Shown here piece by piece: positions 49,956-63,094 of a DNA stretch of 64,000 nt (positions are counted from its first letter, which is position 1; every line of letters begins with the position of its first letter). The position numbers were made by a program, and so were the translations under genes. The DNA comes from Eutypa lata (Eukaryota; Ascomycota; Sordariomycetes; Xylariales; Diatrypaceae). The DNA is taken from positions 62,001-126,000 of the forward strand of contig JAKULF010000012.1 in assembly GCA_022661535.1 (NCBI GenBank), read 5' to 3'. The notes under the pieces were generated by a model. It did no database searches. It was not told the origin of the DNA and was given only the letters and a program-made list of their open reading frames with translations.

Positions 49956-52659
49956 ATGGGAACGAAACATGATTCTACCACCATGTTGCCTAAGAGGAAG
50001 TTAACGACATACGCGAAGACGTCACGGAAGAGACAACCCAAGTCGCCGTATCAACCACCCGTTTCGGAAGATGATTCAACACCTAAACCGCCTCCGAAGG
50101 CGATAACTACACGGCGCCGGTTCGCTGCGACGGTTTCGCCAACATCTCGCTCTGCTTCACCTGAGTCCGAAAGCCTCAATCGTATGGGGAAAAGAAGGGT
50201 AGAGGAAGCCAAGATTCAAAGAGAGCTGAACTTAGAACGGAAACGGAAGTTCTCCCAGGTCTCGTCCAAGGCGCAAACAGAGAAGCCAATCAGAAGTCAA
50301 CAAGGCAGTTCGCCCTCAGTACCTGCTGTGTCAGATAATGCGCCTTCTTCAAGACCATCATCTACGCAGCGACCGCGCATGAGGTCGGCATCCTCGGAGG
50401 ATGCTGACATAGATATGGTTGAAGCGAGGTTATCAAGCCCACCTCCAACTCCTACACGACCTAGAATGCCAGTGGCTACCGCACGGGCTACCCCCAAGGC
50501 GGGCATGCCTTTCTCACCGAACACGATGCAAATATGGGATACCCTTCTCGACTCTGAAGAAGAGAATACCGATGAAAAGAAACAGAAGCAACAGCATCGA
50601 CAAATCCCTGTACGCCTCGCTCCAAGACCAAGATCCACCCCCAAATCCCACACCCAGGAGGCACCTTCCCGTGTAGCAGGCGCCAGTCGCCAGCGTAGAC
50701 CAATAGCTGGAAAATCTGAACCGGCCCCAACACCCCAATCAAAGCGGCCACGGAGACGTCTAATAGATGCCCTCGTGGAACAAGCCGCAGATAATACAGA
50801 TGAACTTAACGGCGAAGTGTCCGATGACTCTGTCGAGTTGAGCCAACCCTTGCACAGCCAGATAGGCAGCACGTCCACTCGTGATCCTGTCAACGCGTCT
50901 GCGACCCCCAGCGCCCAGTCAACGACCCAGACTAAAGGAAATTTATTTGTCAGACCTACCTTCACGCCGAAACCTCAGGTGCTTGCACGTACCTACGGCC
51001 AAGGAAGAAAGGTACTCCAGGAGGATGAGGATGACATGCTTTTTCAAGCCTTTGATCTTCCCGAACCAGCCTCCCATTCCTTGAAAGGAAAGCCACGTTT
51101 AGAGCTTAGAGGACCTAGAAAATGGTCTAATACTGGTGGCCTAGAAGACGAGGAAGACACCGTGGCTACTGGTTCCCCCAACACTAAGATACGTGATATC
51201 CACGAGCTACGACAAGCCGGTGCCAATACACGTGTTGCCGATGAAATGCAAGACCTAGCTGAACAAATTGGGAACCCGGCTTCAAAGCCAACATCGTCTC
51301 GCCGTGCCGCATTGCTCCGAATTACCGAAGAAATCAAAAATAAGGACTTCATAAGACAGTTTCGTGATCACGGAATTGACGCAGCAGTTTTTAAAGATGT
51401 AGATAAAGAAACCGATACTATATCTGCATACCTTATCTTATCGATCCTTGTCATAATGCTATTCAAGTGGCCATCTCCTCACACAATTCGATTGCTACAA
51501 GAAGAGGAGATTGGCAAGGTATTTGCTCGGCTTCTCAGATGTTTGGACGATATGAAGAAGGTTGTCCAAGACCGAAAAAATAATCTTTCAAGGCGTAACC
51601 AGAATGCAGTGCTGGATGTCCAGAAGTACTTACGCGAGCTACCGATATGGGGCAATGGGAAGCGTACGGCCGTATCGCCAAGGAGTCTCTCCATCAAGTG
51701 TCTGCTCCTTCTGGTTACTCAAGAACCTCGTCTAGCCAGAGACAGTACGGTTATCTCCGAAAGCGTGACGGAAGGGTTACTTGCAATTCTTTCGGACGCT
51801 GCCGATAACCCCGACCACCTCGACTATCCAGAGAACGACGGATCCATTGATCTGTGTAACACTTTATCAGTCCTCGACTTCCACGCTGTCGATGTGGCAG
51901 GCCCTGGACGCGAGAACGGTCGGTGGTGCGACCATTTCTTACCCGTCGTAGCTGATGTCTTCAGAGCGTTCCTACGCCGCCCATCCCAGAAAGACAAGAC
52001 TCTGGAGACATCCATACTGAAACTTACGATTAATTTAACAAACAACAACTTGAACGCCCCGGACATCTGCATCTCCAAAGGCCTCGTGCCAGCTATAGCC
52101 GGATCGATCTGTAGCAACTTTGGTCAGGTTCTAGCCTCAATTTCTCAGGATCACTGGCTAGAGGGGATTTTGGATGGCTTGGTGCTTCGACTCGGCATTC
52201 TTATCAACTTCTCGGAGCATAGCGTTAGAGTGCGGCAGGTTACATTTGAATGTCAACATGAAGGCTTTCGACCCATCGACGAGTTCATTCGACTGTTTCT
52301 AGAGAATTATCGGAGGACTGCCGAAGTAAGTTTGTAGCAAACTCCACTAAGCTACACTATACTCACTTTTATTTTAGGCCGACTCGGTTGAGAAGACTCA
52401 TCTCAACGTAGCGTTCGGGTACCTAGCCGTTCTTCTCGGGCATTTGTGCCTATATGCACCTGTTCGACACAAGTTTAGGTCTAGCCATGCGGCAAAAAGC
52501 ATGGGCCCCCTTCTTGAGTCCATCAGGGAGTTTGTGCATCACCATAAAACCATGGAAAGCCAGATATACGAAGGCGAAGATGGTCCACATGGCCAGAGTG
52601 GATGGGCCGAGATAGAAGCTCTTGCAAGGCAACTTGAAGATGAAGCTGCATACGACTAG
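49956..52659 (+). CDS. WAPL-like cohesin release factor
   Basis: Two exons (49956-52325, 52378-52659) give 883 residues. The first 450 are disordered, rich in Pro, Ser, Arg and Lys. The C-terminal half is helical: AYLILSILVIMLFKWPSPHT, DRKNNLSRRNQNAVLDVQKY, SPRSLSIKCLLLLV, LTINLTNNNLNAPDI, LVLRLGILINFSEHS and FLENYRRTAEADSVEKTHLN, the pattern of the wings-apart-like (WAPL) domain of filamentous fungi. WAPL (yeast Wpl1/Rad61) removes cohesin from chromosomes with Pds5. A second ATG at 49983 (MLPKRKLTTY) could be the true start; that KRKLTTYAK-type N-terminus resembles those I know in fungal members. Confidence 0.85.
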
Positions 52660-53970
52660 TCTAACGAGCAAGCAAAACCTTCTAGCACTCGCTGTTGAAA
52701 ACAAGTTTTGATGATTTTATAGCAAAGGGATTAAGGGGCCCAAGGAGTTGCTTACGGGGGGGTTGTATTTGCATATCAAAGCAGGAACAGAAAGGCCGGC
52801 ATGTTTGTCTCAATGGGATCCTGTTCAATCGCTTCAACATTTACAGATGCAAACAGGGAGGATTCACAACGACATTCATTACTGCTGATATTGCGTTAAG
52901 GGGCGTTGTTCTGACAATCATTCATAGATACCCAGGGCAGATTGGAGCTTAGCAGGACCAGGCCATACGATATTCTAGATGATAGATGAATATTCATGTA
53001 CAAGTTTACGAATCAAAGTTAGGGTTGCTGTAGTTGTAGTTTATATCTACGTGACATGACTTTCTTCGTTTAATTATAGGCATGTTCATTATATTCCTAG
53101 GGTGTAGTTAGTGCCTTATAAGTATATCCAATATGTAAGGAGGGGTATATGTAGTTATGTATTACCCCGCCAAAAGCTGGAAGTATTTTACTATATGTAA
53201 CGTTATCATTGATGCTCATCTAACTGTGTGTGTGAGTTCACAAGGGTTTCCTCAAGTATTTACATAATTAAAATATGGTATTCTGTTCTTGTGCCAATGT
53301 GCTCAGCGATCTGATAGATACATGTATACTATCGTGTTGCTTCCAGACTATGCATGTGAATTATATCATTGAACTATATGCTTCAACCTTCTTAATCAAA
53401 GCAGTTTACCTTTACCTTGCTCTTACTGGCCAACATTCATACCTATCTCATATATAGGCTAAGCACCAGGCCATTAGTTTACCAACTAATTAGAGCTTAA
53501 TAGTAAATAATCTCGATCAATGATTAGGGCATTGAACCGAAACGTCATAGTCTTTGTTTCAAGGACAGTTTGCGTTCTTTTTCTCTACGTATGTAGCAAC
53601 GGCGTAGTAGCAATTACCTAACTAGTAGGTGGGCTAATAAGGAGTTGGAAACAACCCACAATGCGTGACCGTCTTGACGCAGCTACCTAAACCTTACTTT
53701 TTACCTCGCTATAATATTGACCTTATAATCAAAGGTAAACCCAGCTTACCAGTTCCTACTTACGTACTTTCTTACTTACTTGGTATTTGCCCACACTGAA
53801 AAGGCAATAATCCACCCCACGCCCAGCCTTAATACTTGCCTACGTACCTACAGACTACGCATCGCAAACCCCCAATTGCCTGCTTGGTTTATCACTTTAG
53901 ACCCAAGTCAGCGTCCGCTCGCTGAGCCTAACTTACTTATAAAGGAATCTTCGCTGCCCCGTTTCCGTAA
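52660..53970. other. Intergenic, about 1.3 kb
   Basis: It contains the WAPL 3' flank and the RHB1 promoter. Sequence near 53,585-53,840 is rich in TACCTA and TACTTAC words. No gene was recognised. Confidence 0.5.
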
Positions 53971-54855
53971 ATGCCTTCACCGGCTAAGCAGCGCAAAGTC
54001 GCCATCGTCGGCAGTCGTTCTGTTGGTACGCCTACTTCTTTAGCTCACCCTTTTCCCCAAGGGAACTCTTTTTCTCAAACATCTGCGTGAGCCAAAGCTA
54101 ATCTAGTCGCGGGGTCGGGTTGGGAATTGTAGGCAAATCGTCGATTGCTGTACAGTTCGTCGATGGGCACTTCGTCGAAAGCTATTACCCCACGATAGAA
54201 AACACATTCAGCAAAGTCATTCGATTCAAAGGCCAGGATTTTGCGACAGAAATTGTCGATACGGCGGGTCAGGTATGCAAAGAATAAGACGTCTTGTCTA
54301 TATATGCTCCTCTTCAACGCTGGAACAAACACACGCGCGCACACAACAGCTATCGATACCCATTCCTATATATACACGCGCCCATAAGAGATCCAAGGAT
54401 ATTGATGAGTACTAACATGATTGGCCTCACTATAGGATGAGTACAGCATACTCAACTCCAAGCACTTCATCGGCATACATGGATATATGCTAGTTTATTC
54501 TGTCTCATCACTGCCGTCTTTTGAGATGGTCCAGGTAATTCGAGATAAGATTCTAAACCACCTGGTTCGTAACCTGGCAACAAAGGTGCACATAGGACTG
54601 GCTAACCGACTCTAGGGTACGGATTGGGTCCCGATAGTTATCATAGGCAACAAGAGCGATCTGCGACCAGAACAACGACAGGTCAGCCAGGAGGACGGCA
54701 AGAAACTAGCTGAGAAGTTCAATTGTGCGTGGACCGAGGCAAGCGCTCGTTACAATGAGAACATCTCCAAGGCCTTTGAGCTTCTGATCGCGCAAATCGA
54801 GAAGTCCCAAAATCCCAACGAAGCTCCTGACGGTGGAAAATGCAGCGTCATGTGA
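53971..54855 (+). CDS. RHB1: Rheb GTPase
   Basis: Four exons (53971-54025, 54133-54272, 54436-54564, 54616-54855) give 187 residues. The P-loop reads GSRSVGKSS after splicing; the Arg in place of the Gly-12 equivalent of Ras is the hallmark of Rheb. YYPTIENTFSK is the effector loop, DTAGQDEYSI switch II, GNKSDL and EASAR complete the G-boxes. It ends CSVM, a farnesylation CAAX box identical in kind to animal Rheb. Rheb proteins influence TOR signalling and arginine/lysine uptake in fungi. Confidence 0.96.
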
Positions 54856-55565
54856 AGAAACTCGAGAAAGGTCCCGGTGGCCAGTGGTCCCGGCTTGGAG
54901 CTAGCCATTGCGGGATGACCTAGTGAGGGCTTTGCTAAACTATAGGCCCCTCATTAGGCACCCGAAGACATGAATAGCAAAAGGGAAAGGGTAAGAGGAT
55001 ATGATTTCTGGCGTTGAGGGCAAGGGCAACTAGGTACATAGAGGCTAGGGAGCTCGAGGCATTACCACCATCTACTAAGAGCACGAGCAGTAGGCAAAGA
55101 AAGTCAAGTTAAGCATCAGATATCCCCAAGGTCTGTACATAGCTATATAGATGAATATAGTTCAATTGTTTTCCGGAAGGTACCTTTAGCACTTACTTAG
55201 CTGGCTGACAATGAAACTCCTACATATTTAAATAATTAATTATCACGTAGGAGACTGGTCAATTTAATTCTCGTTCAGTCGGGTACATACATACGAATCT
55301 CCCTATCTTATCGTACATGTGTTAACCTTAGGTGTTACCTTCGTACCTCAGGCTACTCAGGTACCTACTTAAATTACCACTAGTAACAAATGCCCCGCGA
55401 TTTTAATAATTTCCCATTTGACCCCGCCATTCGCGCCCATGTAGGATGAGTCTTCAATACTTCAAACCAACCTATCTAGCCACCGCGTCTTTCTTCTTTC
55501 GTTAAGACCTTACGATCTGCATATTTGCGACTAACTACGTTTCGACGTCTCTTTCTTCAGTCGAT
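54856..55565. other. Intergenic, about 0.7 kb
   Basis: It holds the RHB1 3' flank and the SES1 promoter. A TACCTCAGGCTACTCAGGTACCTA stretch near 55,345 belongs to the dispersed repeat words; no gene is seen. Confidence 0.5.
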
Positions 55566-57579
55566 ATGCTCGACGTTATAGACTTCATCGCCGAGCGCGG
55601 CGGGAACCCCGAGAAGATCCGGTGAGCGCACCAGAAGCAGCTCTTTCACTTCCTCCCTAGTGACTAACCCAACATGACAATACAGGGAGTCCCAGCGCCG
55701 CCGATATGCCAAGGTTGAAGTTGTCGATGAAGTAATCGAGCTATACGAGGACCATCGGAAAAGTTGGTTACCTTTTTCACTCCTGGCCCCTTCTCCAACT
55801 ATTAGTACTAACCGTTTTCCCTCTGATACAGCCCAGTATGCCGCTACCCAGATCAACAGCAAGATCAACGACGTGAACAAGCAGATCGGTCTGAAGAAGA
55901 AGGTAACTTCTCTTCCCTAGCACTACCTACTAACGCCACGAATCTAATTAAACATCCAGGCCAAGGAAGATGCCGAGGATCTGTTGCAGCATAAGGCCCA
56001 ATTGGCAAAGGAAAAGCAGGCCTTCCTCGACTCGGCTACCCAGAAGGAGGCTGCCCTAAAGACGAAGGTTAAGTCCATCGGGAACATTGTTCATGATTCG
56101 GTCAGTCTCTCTCTCCAAGGTAAACTCTCTTTCTGGAGGGTTTCGTACCACCCAGGTCGGATACTAAATGTCATCTCACAGGTTCCCGTCAGCGATAACG
56201 AAGACAACAATGCCATTCAGAGAACGTGGGCTCCCCCGGGAGTCGCTGTCGAGAAGAAGGATGTGCTCTCCCATCACGAGGTCCTCCTGCGTTTGGATGG
56301 TTACGATCCGGACCGGGGCACCAAGGTCGTTGGCCACCGCGGTTACTTTTTGAAGCAGTGGGGGGTGTTCCTAAACCAGGCCCTCATCAACTACGGTCTC
56401 GAATACCTCTCCCAGAAGGGATTCACCCCTCTCCAGACGCCCCAATTCATGCTCAAGGACTACATGGGAAAGACTGCCCAACTCGAACAGTTCGACGAGG
56501 AGCTGTACAAGGTCATCGATGGTGAGCCGCAGAATGACAAATACCTGATTGCCACCTCGGAACAGCCCATCTCGGCATTCCACGCCGATGAATGGATTAT
56601 TGCAAAGGAGCTACCCATCAAATATGCTGGTTTCAGCACATGCTACCGGAGAGAAGCCGGCTCTCACGGACGGGACGCTTGGGGTATCTTCCGAGTCCAC
56701 CAGTTTGAGAAGGTGGAACAGTTCGTCCTGACGGATCCCGAGAAGTCGTGGGAGATGTTTGATGAGATGTTCTCCACCTCGGAGGGGTTCTACCAGTCGC
56801 TTGGACTACCGTACCAGGTCGTAGCGATCGTTTCCGGCGCTCTGAACAACGCTGCTGCTAAGAAATACGATCTCGAAGCTTGGTTTCCTTTCCAGGGGGA
56901 GTACAAGGAGCTGGTGTCTTGCTCAAACTGTACAGACTACCAATGGTGCGTATAATCCCGAGGTTACAAGTCTCCAATTCCACGTGTCCGCTGACTAACG
57001 TTTTGTAGTATGTTCTTTGTCCTTTATGATCCTTCTAGAATCAGCTGTTCCCATGTGGTTGGGTCCTCTGGCCTACCAAATAAGAGAGGCTCGGAAGACA
57101 AGAGAACTGACGTGTAGCAGCCCGCGCCCTGGAAATCCGATTCGGCACTAAAGCCCAAACCGAGGTTAAGAAGAAGTATGTTCACGCCCTTAATTCGACA
57201 CTATGTGCTACCGAGCGAGCACTATGCTGCATATGTAAGTCCCTCCGTCCACCCATTGATAGTGATAACAATAGAGATGGTGGGAGATGCTGACATTTTT
57301 GGTTCTAAACAGTGGAGAACTATCAAACCGAAGATGTAAGTGCAGAAGAAACCCAGGTATTCGTTAAATAAGTTAGCAGAACTAATCCATTGATTTCAGG
57401 GTCTTCGTGTGCCTGAACCGCTCCGGAAATATCTTCCCGGGGCTCCGGACTTCATCCCCTTTTCCAAGGACCTACCCAAGGATAGCACGTCGCAGAAGGC
57501 TAAGGGTGCTAAGGCAGAGAAGACGGTCAAGGAGAAGGTTGTTGCTGCTGGGGAGAAGCTGAAGGATATGGCCGTGTAA
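55566..57579 (+). CDS. SES1: Cytosolic seryl-tRNA synthetase
   Basis: It starts [19 protein letters not shown] and has several introns (for example in 55,622-55,690 and 56,101-56,181). The N-terminal coiled-coil arm ([34 protein letters not shown]) binds tRNA-Ser. Class II motif 1 lies around [20 protein letters not shown], motif 2 around [15 protein letters not shown] with [12 protein letters not shown], and motif 3 around [12 protein letters not shown] then [10 protein letters not shown]. The C-terminus is a Lys/Ala-rich eukaryotic extension ([20 protein letters not shown]). The join between TDYQ (ending about 56,943) and RALEIR (from 57,123) does not restore frame with ordinary splice sites; see findings. 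Confidence 0.93.
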
Positions 57580-58955
57580 TCTAAATCTAAGAGAGGAAGA
57601 AAGTGGCCTGTCGTCATCATAAGTTGGCCTAAGTGTGCCAATCAATACCCTGTGGCGCATATGACTTGGGACAATTAGGATGGAAAGCCACACAGTGGTA
57701 CATACAATAGTATTATTTTGCTTTCAGAAGTCACGAATGCCACAAGCCGAAGAGAGTCCACCGGGCAAGAAAAGTGCATTCTGGAGTCGAGGGGCTGTGA
57801 AGGGACTTGAGATTGCCAAGGGCCGGATGCGATAGTCTTTTGCAACCAACGTAGTCAGTTACCTGTGTAATAACTAGGTAGCTATATCAGAGGTGAGCTA
57901 GTGGTAGTGAAATACCTACCCCAATGATCCAGGCATGGAATGTTAAGACTTAAAACGACGGAATTAGTATAATCGTGCCGTTAACTAAGCAGGTAGCTCT
58001 AGGTATCAGGGTATTATTTGAACATTTCCATGTCAAGTGTAGTTAGTGGCTATCTTACACATGCAAAGAAGACAATTTATGTAGTTACATCCATGCAGCT
58101 CTTTTATTTTAGTAACGCTAAAGCAACACTTATTACCTGGTTACGTACGAAGTATGTATATACCTACTTAACTACCTCTTACCTACTATTAACCACCACT
58201 CCAGTACATTTCAGCACCATATCAGCAATGCACTTAGTTAACGTTCAATTCCTTTGTTCTTAATAGCAAATTCCCATTTCGACAAGACATGAAGTTGTAA
58301 TACAATAATACCTTAAATCACCGTTCTAAATAGATCTACTACCCACTTACATATGTCTTATATTCTTCCTTAGCCTACCTGACCTAAGGCTTATTATAAA
58401 CAACCGTTGACTTATTCCTCAGTCAGACTGCTAGCAAGTCAATCTATCTATGCACATTCACTTAAGTTCCATTAGTTCCAGTCATTTCAGCCGTAGGTAG
58501 GCTGTGTGCACCACCACTCAGGTACGCGCATACACACACACACACACACGCATAGTCGCACACGCAACACCATAACCTTATGAGGTTAAGGCCCATACAT
58601 CGGTAGCTTCTAAGCCTCATGATATCTCGTCAGGTTCTGCACTATATTGTCGTTGTGGCTCAGCCGACTATATCTACGTATACAAGGGGCTACGGATTAT
58701 TATTATTATAATAGGCATCAACATTATTTATTCTAGAGCAGTCTTCGTACGCTTTTTTTTTATTAATTTTATTTATAAATCTATTTGCATTTCTCGAGAT
58801 GGACCGAGCACTATAAAGTGTTCTTATTATAAGCCAGACTACCCAGCTTACGAGGAAAAGCACACCTGACCAAAATTCCCCGGGCTTTCTTTCTTTCTAT
58901 CTATCTTATACAGCTAGATATTAAAAAAAAGACTTGAGTGAACCATTGCGGAACC
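57580..58955. other. Intergenic, about 1.4 kb
   Basis: It contains the SES1 3' flank and the promoter of the deubiquitinase gene. A CA dinucleotide repeat lies at 58532-58549, and a poly-T tract at about 58,754. No gene is supported. Confidence 0.5.
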
Positions 58956-61016
58956 ATGTCTGAAATGCTGCGCTGTCCCTTCTGCGATTTCCAGGAAGGG
59001 GAGGAATATGCTATGCTCCTGGTTAGTACCATATCCCGAAGATCCGACCCATCCATCATTCCCCTCTTGTTGGTTTTCGCTACGTGTGTTGATTTGCGTG
59101 CCTATAGCATATCGAGAAGTTGCACTCGGAGGGCAAGTCCCCATTTATCGTCGATGAGAGAGAAGAAGGGGAAGAAGAAGATCCCAGGGCCGCGGCGGAC
59201 AACGCGAGCAACGACGAGGAGGAGCGCATGTTCGCCGAGTGTCCCATCGACGGCTGCGGCGAGGTCATCACCCTAGCCGAGCTCGAGGACCATATCGAGC
59301 TCCACGCCGCCGAGGAGCCCTCCTCCGTGACCGGGAGTCTCGACGCGGCCCGCCTGGGCAGATTGGAAGAGAACGATCCGCCGCGCTCCCGTCGACAGCG
59401 CGATGGCGATGGCGATGCGGAACCTGCTCAGTCCCAGAGAAACGCCGAGTCTATTGCTAAGTGGAAGCGGATTCTGCACATGCCGTCGTCGTCATCGTCA
59501 TCGTCATCGGCGGCGAGGAAACAGCCTCAGGGGGCTGGCTCTGGCCCAAACGGAGAGAAATCTCGAACAAGGCTCGGGGTATGTACGGGGCACGAAAAGG
59601 CCTTTTTTCTTCTTTTTTCTTTTCACTCCCTCTCTCCCCACACATGCGTACTGTGCTAACAGGATATGCAGAAGGCAGAGTTGGGCAGATACGCCCACGA
59701 GGATAAAATGCCAGACAAGCTAGTTAATTTGCTGCGTAAGGGCCGATACATCAGCTCGGAGGGTATGTATGCGTTTTGATGTCGCCCAAAGCGGATTAAA
59801 AGCCGTAATGATTACACCTTTTCCCCCCACCACTAAACCATCTCAATGATAGGCATTATTCCCGTAGTCGAGCAACTGCTGCAGCAAAGTCCCACGACGC
59901 ACTACGCTTATCTCTGCCACCCGTGTGTGCAACATATCTCCAAATTGCGGAGGGAAGGTATGAACTTATAATCCCCTGTTGATGTTAAGTGGGATGGCTA
60001 TCTAACTCGTCTGATGGTTGATTGTCTAGGTGGCTTTTGCGGCTACCGGAATATACAAATGTTGACGTCGTACATTGTCGGTGCCGGCGCTCCGGGGGCC
60101 GAGCGGTTGCACAACAAGATCCCCAGCATATTCCGGATCCAGGAGTATATCGAGACCGCGTGGGATATGGGTATAAATGCCCATGGAAGGGTAGAGACGG
60201 GCGGCGTGAGGGGCACGCGAAAGTACATCGGAACATCAGAGGCGAGTTTTGCTTTTTCTGTGCCTTTTCCGGCTTTTTATAGCATCCAGGAATGTTCAAA
60301 CTAAGTAGCTAACTTTGGTTTCCAGGCACAAGCCGTTCTTACCAGCTTACAGATACGGTAAGAGACCCCCCACCCCATTTCTAGTGTTATATTGTCATGC
60401 AATAGTAGTACTAAAACAGAGGTACCCCTCAAGATGCGAGGTGCAGGCGTTCAAGAGCCCGGAACCGCGAGCAGCCGAGGCCGCTCTGTTCCAAGCGATC
60501 GAGAGATACTTCCAGACGGGGGACCACGACCCGCGAGACAAGGTGCGGTGCACGTCGTTGCCGCCGATCTACTTCCAGCACCGAGGTGAGCAAGCCATCT
60601 CCTTATCTTCGTCCCCCCCCCTTTTCAACTTAACTACCCCCTTGACATAATGAACAGACGGGAAACTTCTTTCTTTCAGCAGCTAAGTTTTTTTTAATAT
60701 TAAATTTCTATCGATAGGCCACTCTCTGACCATCTTTGGTCTGGAGAAGCGAACGAACGGCGCGGCGGAGCTGCTGGTGTTCGATCCCATGTTCCGAGAT
60801 CCCGACACCATCGCCGAGAACGTGGGACGCAAGATCAAGCATAGGAATCCCGATCATGCGCTCAAGCTGTACCGGCGGGGCCAGAAGTATCTCCGGAAGT
60901 ATCACGAGTTCGAGATTCTTAGGTATGTATATATATATGGTCCTCCATACTATCGAAAATATATAAAATCGCAGCTCACTGACTTGATACACGCCCTTTC
61001 TTATAGATTAAGCTGA
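58956..61016 (+). CDS. ZUP1/Mug105-like deubiquitinase (peptidase C78)
   Basis: A multi-exon gene. N-terminal zinc finger CPFCDFQEGEEYAMLL joins HIEKLH across the first intron (C2H2), and a second is CPIDGCGEVIT...HIELH. A disordered acidic and poly-Ser linker follows. The C-terminal half is peptidase C78: catalytic Cys in GFCGYRNIQML, RIQEYIETAWDMGIN, KYIGTSEA, then PPIYFQHR, catalytic His in GHSLTIFGLE and Asp in DPMFRDP. Human ZUP1 and fission yeast Mug105 of this family cleave K63-linked ubiquitin chains and are linked to genome stability; UFM1 proteases share the fold. The last exon adds only Leu-Ser after an intron ending at 61,006. It converges with HAM1. Confidence 0.92.
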
Positions 61017-61395
61017 AAATGGCCATGACACGGCGCCTATAGATGAAGAGATGGGCGGAGAGATGGGGGGGGGGGGCAGTGGACGAGTGTGAACTTCCTA
61101 CTTGATAGCTGCCCAGGTGGGGAAATGCAGTATCTCAAGGACTTGCATAGGGTCTACACACCATTAACTAGTAGATGAAGCATCTGCGTGGTTATACGAT
61201 GATGGCATCTGCTTGGATGCGATGTAAATAGACATTTCTTTTTTTCCTGCCCAATGCAGACTGGGAATCCATGGCGTTAGGCGCATTGTGCGCTGTATAA
61301 TTTCTATATGAGAGGCCGGGAGGAGGAGGATCAGCCATCGATGATCATAGATAGCCCAGCTAATCCATTGCTGTCTGTCTGCTTGCTTGCTAACT
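61017..61395. other. Intergenic between convergent genes, 379 bp
   Basis: It holds 3' flanks only. A run of 12 G lies at 61065-61076. Confidence 0.6.
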
Positions 61396-62393
61396 TCATT
61401 CCTTCATACCACCTGCCTCGATCCACTCGCGTAGTTTCTCCAAGGCCTTGAAGCGGTGCGAGATCTTGTTCTTCTCAACCTTGTCCATTTCCGCATACCT
61501 AAATAAGTGCGCACGTATTTGTCAACTACTGGGTGCTTCCTGTGAAAGTTAGGGTGAGGGGAAAGGTGCAAAGCAAAAAAAAAAAAAACTCACGTCTGCC
61601 CATTGTACTCGAAGATGGGATCCCAGCCTAGATGGGGAGGGGAAGGTCGAGGTTAGCTACTGCGTTCACACAAGTGGGATATTGTCAAAACCCAGCTTTC
61701 TGAGAAGGGCATAGGCTTTGTTCTCGACGAGGAATAGACAGAAACATACCGAAGAAAGCCGGGCCCCTAGCGGGTACTATCTTCCCCTGATGTTTCCGGA
61801 TCAGTTAGCTTCTAGGCCACATACTATGACCTGATTTCAGGGGATGGGTCATCTACGCACATCTGTCTTGCCCTGGAATAATATAGTCTCGTGGCCAGGA
61901 CCTTTGGAGAAGCCGAAGGTAGCGACTGCTTGTGCCGACTTGTCCTCGTACGCGACCAGGAGGTTATTCAGCCCCTCGTGGCCGATAGACTTCATGAACC
62001 ACTTGCTAGACAGCATCCCCCTTGTGTCAGACTGTCTATTCGAGATATGTATAGATGCCTTTCTATCTTCTACTGCTGTACATGTATATATGCGCAAGGA
62101 AGAACAAGCAGGGATCAGAACCCGGGAGGAACAATTGAAACATACATATAGGGACCAGGCAGGCCGTTGAGGGCATTGAAGCATAAGCAAGTGTCCTCGA
62201 CGATGACGGGACCCTTGACGATGTCGGCGGCGGCCTTGCACTTCTCAATGGTGACCTCCTCGAGGGTGCCCTGGATCTCGGGTAGGTCGAGCGCCTGGTT
62301 CCGCACCTCGATGCCGGCGGGTTCGAGGATGGCCTTGACCTCGGCCAGCTTGTTGGCATTCCCCGTTATGAAGTTTAACACGGGAGGCGCCAT
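61396..62393 (-). CDS. HAM1: Inosine triphosphate pyrophosphatase (HAM1/ITPA)
   Basis: Several exons. The start [20 protein letters not shown] has the nucleotide-binding TGNxxK motif; [18 protein letters not shown] and [20 protein letters not shown] hold the metal-binding acidic residues. After an intron, [16 protein letters not shown], then [45 protein letters not shown] complete the family through SHR. It hydrolyses ITP, dITP and XTP, keeping deaminated purines out of nucleic acids; it acts in the cytosol. The last exon ends EAGGMKE. Confidence 0.96.
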
Positions 62394-63094
62394 GATTTCT
62401 TCCCTCGGTTCTAATTTTCCCTTCTTACTTCGGGTTGTTCCCCCTTTTCTCCTCTCACCCCCTGTTAATTTCTAGGGTGCGATTCAAGTGAGAATTTATG
62501 AGATGGGTTTCAAATGCGAATATGTATAGTATGTAACTATGTATGCGTGGAAATAAATGACAATATGCCTATTTGGTCATCTGCTGGTTAATAGGCTTGA
62601 ATAGAAGGTAGGTCTTTTGCATAAGATACTTATTTATATGAAAGCAATGTCAAGAGGAGCTGAATGTGTTCAAGACTCGGTCGATTTATGACACATCCGG
62701 CGACTGCATCTTTACTCGCACCGCATGGGGGATGAAGGCTTTGTAAGTGCATATTATGTACCTCTGACGGGGACTATGTACTTAAGCCCACCTCCCCATA
62801 ATTTGTGTGCATGGCGACCTTCTAATCATTTTTTTCAGCTCCCACTATCCTAGAAAACCCACCAACTACTGACGTTAAATGCATGTAACCGAATAGCTAA
62901 TGCTTCATGCCAGAATAATGCAGAAGCTAAATCCATGGTACACAGTATAGATATGATTGACCATGTACGGTTGAATAGCTGCTCTTACATATCAAGAAAA
63001 ACACGTAACTAGTTAAATGTTCACGATCTTTGTATCTATTTTTTTGTTGAATTTTTTGAATTTTTTGAATTTAATTTAATTTAATTTTCCTTTT
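62394..63094. other. Intergenic, 701 bp
   Basis: It holds the HAM1 promoter and the FAP7 3' flank. AT-rich simple sequence with repeated TTTTTTGAA and TTTAAT words lies at 63,040-63,085. No gene was recognised. Confidence 0.55.

Noticed and set aside
50297..50965. 222-codon frame antisense to the WAPL gene
   Set aside because: It lies wholly opposite the disordered N-terminal coding part and its composition mirrors that strand; no independent support.
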